Assembly (NCBI RefSeq): GCF_014334015.1
Contig: NZ_CP060488.1
Coordinates: 4,112,501 to 4,176,500, forward strand
DNA length: 64,000 bases
Origin: Bacteroides sp. M10
GTDB taxonomy: Bacteria > Bacteroidota > Bacteroidia > Bacteroidales > Bacteroidaceae
Direction of reading: 5' to 3'
The position numbers and the translations under genes are program-made. The notes beneath the pieces are model-generated. The model did not search any database and had not been told where the DNA came from. It was given only the letters and a program-made list of their open reading frames with translations. Shown piece after piece: positions 63,207 to 64,000 of this stretch. Positions within the stretch are counted from its first letter, which is position 1; every line of letters starts with the position of its first letter.

Positions 63207-64000
63207 TTTACGTTAAACTTAACTTTTTGCAGGTCTTTGTCCAAAGAACTACCGCCCACCATGACGGTGAACGTACCCGGTTCCAGTACATATTCGGCTT
63301 TATGGTTATAGTAGGAAAGGTCTTCTTTGTTTAAGCGAAATGATACCACTTTGCTTTCTCCCTTTTCCAAAAGAATACGTTGAAAACGTTTCAGTTCTTT
63401 CACCGGTCGGGTGGTGTTACTGTAATCATCCCGAATATAAAGTTGGACGACTTCTTCCCCTCGCCTTTTTCCTGTGTTACTGACATTCACAGTAACCTCT
63501 ATTTCTTCGTTGGCATGATAATCCGCCTTGTTTACTTTAAGCTGGTCGTACTTGAAAGAAGTATAGCTTAGGCCATACCCGAAAGGATAAAGCGGCGTTT
63601 TGTCCCCGTCGATATAAGGATGGAGAAATTGGGACGGTTTGTGATTATATACAGTTGAAATCTGACCTACGTGCCGTGGAATAGTGATGGGTAACTTTCC
63701 GCTGGGGTTTACTTTGCCGAAGATGATTTCCGCAATTGCTTTTCCACCCATTGACCCTGGTTCCCAAGCTTCAATAATAGCCGGGATATTTTCAGCAATC
63801 CATCCGGTGGCAAGGGGACGTCCGTTTACCAAAATGATGATAGTAGGAACGCCTGTCTTGTAAATAGATTCCACAAGATAGTCCTGTTTACCCCAAAGGG
63901 TGATATCCATACGGTCCCTGTTTTCTCCGCATGTTTTCTCTTTCCAGTGCTGTCGGAAAGAGTCTTCTCCAACTACGACAATTGCCAGATCCGAAGACTT
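63203..64000 (-). CDS. GH3-family glycosidase, partial (5' end outside window)
   Basis: The C-terminal 265 residues of a GH3 enzyme. The frame is open to the window edge: upstream of the apparent ATG at 63910 the codons read SSDLAIVVVGEDSFRQHWKE, then ...CGENRDRMDI, typical GH3 domain-2 sequence. Therefore 63910 is not the real start. Visible parts are WEPGSMGGKAIAEIIFGKV, LYPFGYGLSYTSFKYD and a fibronectin-like tail. The catalytic nucleophile lies outside the window. It overlaps the oxidoreductase gene by 4 bases. Confidence 0.9.
   Translation of the reverse strand, partial: KSSDLAIVVVGEDSFRQHWKEKTCGENRDRMDITLWGKQDYLVESIYKTGVPTIIILVNGRPLATGWIAENIPAIIEAWEPGSMGGKAIAEIIFGKVNPSGKLPITIPRHVGQISTVYNHKPSQFLHPYIDGDKTPLYPFGYGLSYTSFKYDQLKVNKADYHANEEIEVTVNVSNTGKRRGEEVVQLYIRDDYSNTTRPVKELKRFQRILLEKGESKVVSFRLNKEDLSYYNHKAEYVLEPGTFTVMVGGSSLDKDLQKVKFNVK

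Noticed and set aside
63911..64000. GH3 start at the ATG at 63910
   Set aside because: The frame is open to the edge with GH3-like sequence (SSDLAIVVVGEDS), so the gene begins outside the window.

Overview
The window is a 64 kb piece of a Bacteroides chromosome, most like the B. ovatus / B. xylanisolvens / B. thetaiotaomicron group. Three things point there: SusC/SusD-type glycan-uptake genes with lipoprotein CAZymes, many upstream boxes of the Bacteroidetes -7 form TAnnTTTG (almost no -10 TATAAT or strong Shine-Dalgarno sites), and families typical of gut Bacteroides (DUF4251, GGGtGRT protein, NigD-like lipoprotein). No rRNA, tRNA, CRISPR array or phage was seen. The species call is inference.

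Region 1 (about 1-12,250) is a compact polysaccharide utilization locus: ECF sigma factor, SusC, SusD, an Ig-like surface glycan-binding lipoprotein, an alginate-lyase-superfamily (PL38-like) lipoprotein, then a perfect hairpin, a GH43 and a GH88 unsaturated uronyl hydrolase. A lyase that leaves an unsaturated uronic acid and a GH88 that removes it form a coherent pair, so the target is probably a uronic-acid-rich glycan with pentose side groups. The sigma factor has no anti-sigma partner and the SusC has no STN signalling domain.

Region 2 (12,250-42,500) is mostly housekeeping: an NlpE-like lipoprotein, CNNM/CorC-type protein, M48 protease, TonB receptor, DUF2007 protein, esterase, a degenerate S41 protein that appears to lack both catalytic residues, MnmA, a RelE/ParE-type toxin-antitoxin pair, LuxR regulator, NhaC antiporter, MFS transporter, the PbpC / alpha-2-macroglobulin pair, FKBP isomerase, LytTR and AraC regulators, acyltransferase, Crp-like regulator, and the strongly conserved but functionally unexplained pair GGGtGRT protein plus NifU-like scaffold.

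Region 3 (42,500-45,900) carries a complete IS66-family insertion (43,056-45,425) with matching terminal inverted repeats and a perfect 8-bp target duplication, next to an unexplained array of four 10-bp palindromes at exactly 22-bp spacing. Region 4 (45,900-58,100) is core: DUF4375 protein, NigD-like lipoprotein, Yip1 protein, SmpB, a MetH without its reactivation domain, an exported nitroreductase lipoprotein, a 41-residue symporter accessory protein overlapping a sodium:solute symporter, MltF, uridine kinase, Dabb protein, DsbD. Region 5 (58,117-64,000) has a pirin and, on the minus strand, two GH3 glycosidases flanking a FAD-dependent oxidoreductase; the last GH3 runs off the window.

Intergenic DNA holds recurring structures: two copies of a hairpin whose arms are built from 9-bp tandem units, one related hairpin with 10-bp units, and two different 22-bp-period arrays. 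All functional names come from reading the sequence against remembered family features; no database search was run.
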